Source of the DNA: JBDSRX01 sp039929105
Lineage (GTDB): Bacteria; Patescibacteriota; Dojkabacteria; J137
NCBI GenBank assembly: GCA_039929105.1
Contig: JBDSRX010000014.1
Coordinates: forward strand, 1-31,682
Direction: 5' to 3'
DNA: 31,682 bases
Below the pieces are notes generated by a model. That model did not search any database, was not told the origin of the DNA, and saw only the letters and a list, made by a program, of their open reading frames with translations. A program made the position numbers and the translations under genes. Of this stretch, positions 30,930-31,682 are shown piece after piece (the first letter of the stretch is position 1; every line of letters begins with the position of its first letter).

Positions 30930-31682
30930 ATGTTCGGAAGAAATAAACCCCAAGCAAAAAACACAAAAGTAGACTATCGAAAAGAGAGGCAGAAGGCCAT
31001 ATTTAAAGATAGAGCAGAGGATGTAGTAGATAGGATTGCAAATATTAAGAAATATATTTTTATAGCAATAGGCTTAGTTATACTCGGTGTGCTTGTAGTT
31101 CTATTTAATAACGACCAACTCTTTAAAGTTACTGATATTGAAATAGTCAGTACAACTAGGGTAGATCCTAAAGAAGTACTTTCTCTATTAGATAGTTATA
31201 AAGGTAAGAATATTCTTAAAATAAGAACAATAGATATTGTAAATACAGTTAAAGATAAATATAGCGAAGTATTAAATGTCTATGTGTCCAAAGATATCTC
31301 CGGAGTTCTTAAGCTTGATATAGTAGAGAGCACTCCTGTGGTCGTTGTTATTTCTACAGACTCAATTACTCTATTAAATAATAAAGCGATGGTTGTCGGC
31401 TCACTTGTCGCACCTCCATCCAATTTAATTGAAACAGAGACCCAAGCGCTAGCTGGAAAACTAACAATAGAATCTTTAGTGGTTAAAAAGAGATTTGAAG
31501 ATGATCCTGTAAATAAAGAAGGAGGAATTATGTGGTCTAAATCTCCAAACGAAGAAAAGCAAAAATATGTAGAACTATATAAAGCAGAGGCAGAAGCTAA
31601 AATTGCAGCATATTACGACCAAGCAAAAGGAACTGTTGCACAATCCATCTATTCCGACTTAGTTAGAATTTACGATAGAGTA
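30930..31682 (+). CDS. ftsQ: FtsQ/DivIB-like cell-division protein, 3' end outside the window
   Basis: 251 codons visible. Basic cytosolic N-terminus (1-40), one membrane helix (42-59), then an extracytoplasmic POTRA-type domain (about 64-135: FKVTDIEIVSTTRVDPKEVL, GKNILKI, VYVSKDISGVLKLDIVESTP) and a beta region beyond. This layout is that of FtsQ/DivIB, the divisome bridge protein. A long Glu/Ala/Lys-rich insertion (about 195-240) is unusual for the family. The ATG at 30930 is chosen over 30926, which meets an early stop. A TAATAT lies 7 nt before it, predicting a leaderless transcript. Confidence 0.78.
   Translation, partial: MFGRNKPQAKNTKVDYRKERQKAIFKDRAEDVVDRIANIKKYIFIAIGLVILGVLVVLFNNDQLFKVTDIEIVSTTRVDPKEVLSLLDSYKGKNILKIRTIDIVNTVKDKYSEVLNVYVSKDISGVLKLDIVESTPVVVVISTDSITLLNNKAMVVGSLVAPPSNLIETETQALAGKLTIESLVVKKRFEDDPVNKEGGIMWSKSPNEEKQKYVELYKAEAEAKIAAYYDQAKGTVAQSIYSDLVRIYDRV

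Noticed and set aside
1..31682. TGA recoding (Gly or Trp), as in some candidate-phylum bacteria
   Set aside because: argS, and the small gene ending at 30331, stop at TGA at the expected ends, and no frame needs TGA to be read through.

Overview
The window is AT-rich, very compact bacterial chromosome. Genes overlap by 1-11 nt, three tail-to-tail pairs share their stop tetranucleotide, and I see no convincing Shine-Dalgarno sequence before any start. Several genes instead have a -10 element 5-8 nt before ATG, which predicts leaderless mRNAs. TGA and TAA both act as ordinary stops and TGG encodes Trp, so code 11 fits. No transposase, integrase, phage gene or CRISPR array is visible. The style and gene mix (cupin-type phosphoglucose isomerase relative, two-subunit 2-oxoacid oxidoreductase, short Mur ligase, many small unknown proteins) suggest a small-genome candidate-phylum bacterium of the Patescibacteria/CPR kind. 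That is inference; no rRNA is present to place it.

Layout. 1-2.3 kb: the 5' part of an M20 peptidase diverges from dnaJ, with a degenerate CIRCE-like site between them. 2.4-9.7 kb: a + strand block with a cupin PGI relative, rhomboid protease and adenylate kinase (joined by TAATG overlaps), a Mur ligase, a catalytically dead-looking PEP-synthase-like protein, and argS under a near-consensus promoter. 9.8-15.4 kb: a - strand block with an O-antigen-ligase-like protein, KorB, KorA, flavodoxin, a YjjX-type NTPase and a Cdd1-like helix-hairpin-helix protein. 15.4-17.5 kb: small genes including a pair of divergent paralogues of unknown function, DUF4287, VOC and YdeI/OmdA-like proteins. 17.5-17.8 kb: tRNA-Ser(CGA) beside a partial copy of its own 5' end and palindromic repeats.

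17.8-26.2 kb: a membrane protein, a membrane-anchored transglutaminase, PcrA/UvrD helicase, an unknown protein, a DUF72 protein, TrmD, a reduced protein kinase, and a winged-helix/Nudix protein. A 24-bp near-perfect palindrome lies between the last two. 26.2-29.9 kb: an SH3-like small protein, S51 peptidase, ABC exporter, tRNA-Pro(UGG) and a PIN/Phd toxin-antitoxin-like pair. 29.9-31.7 kb: a membrane-anchored small protein with no ATG/GTG/TTG start, rpsO with a clean terminator, a large hairpin repeat, and the start of an FtsQ-like divisome gene.

How the genes work together: KorA, KorB and flavodoxin form a self-contained 2-oxoacid oxidation module whose electron acceptor is probably the flavodoxin. 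The Mur ligase, O-antigen-ligase-like protein, FtsQ and transglutaminase point to envelope and division work. ArgS, TrmD, S15 and the tRNAs are translation functions. The least explained items are the PEP-synthase pseudoenzyme, the paralogue pair, the kinase/palindrome/Nudix locus and the gene lacking a normal start codon.
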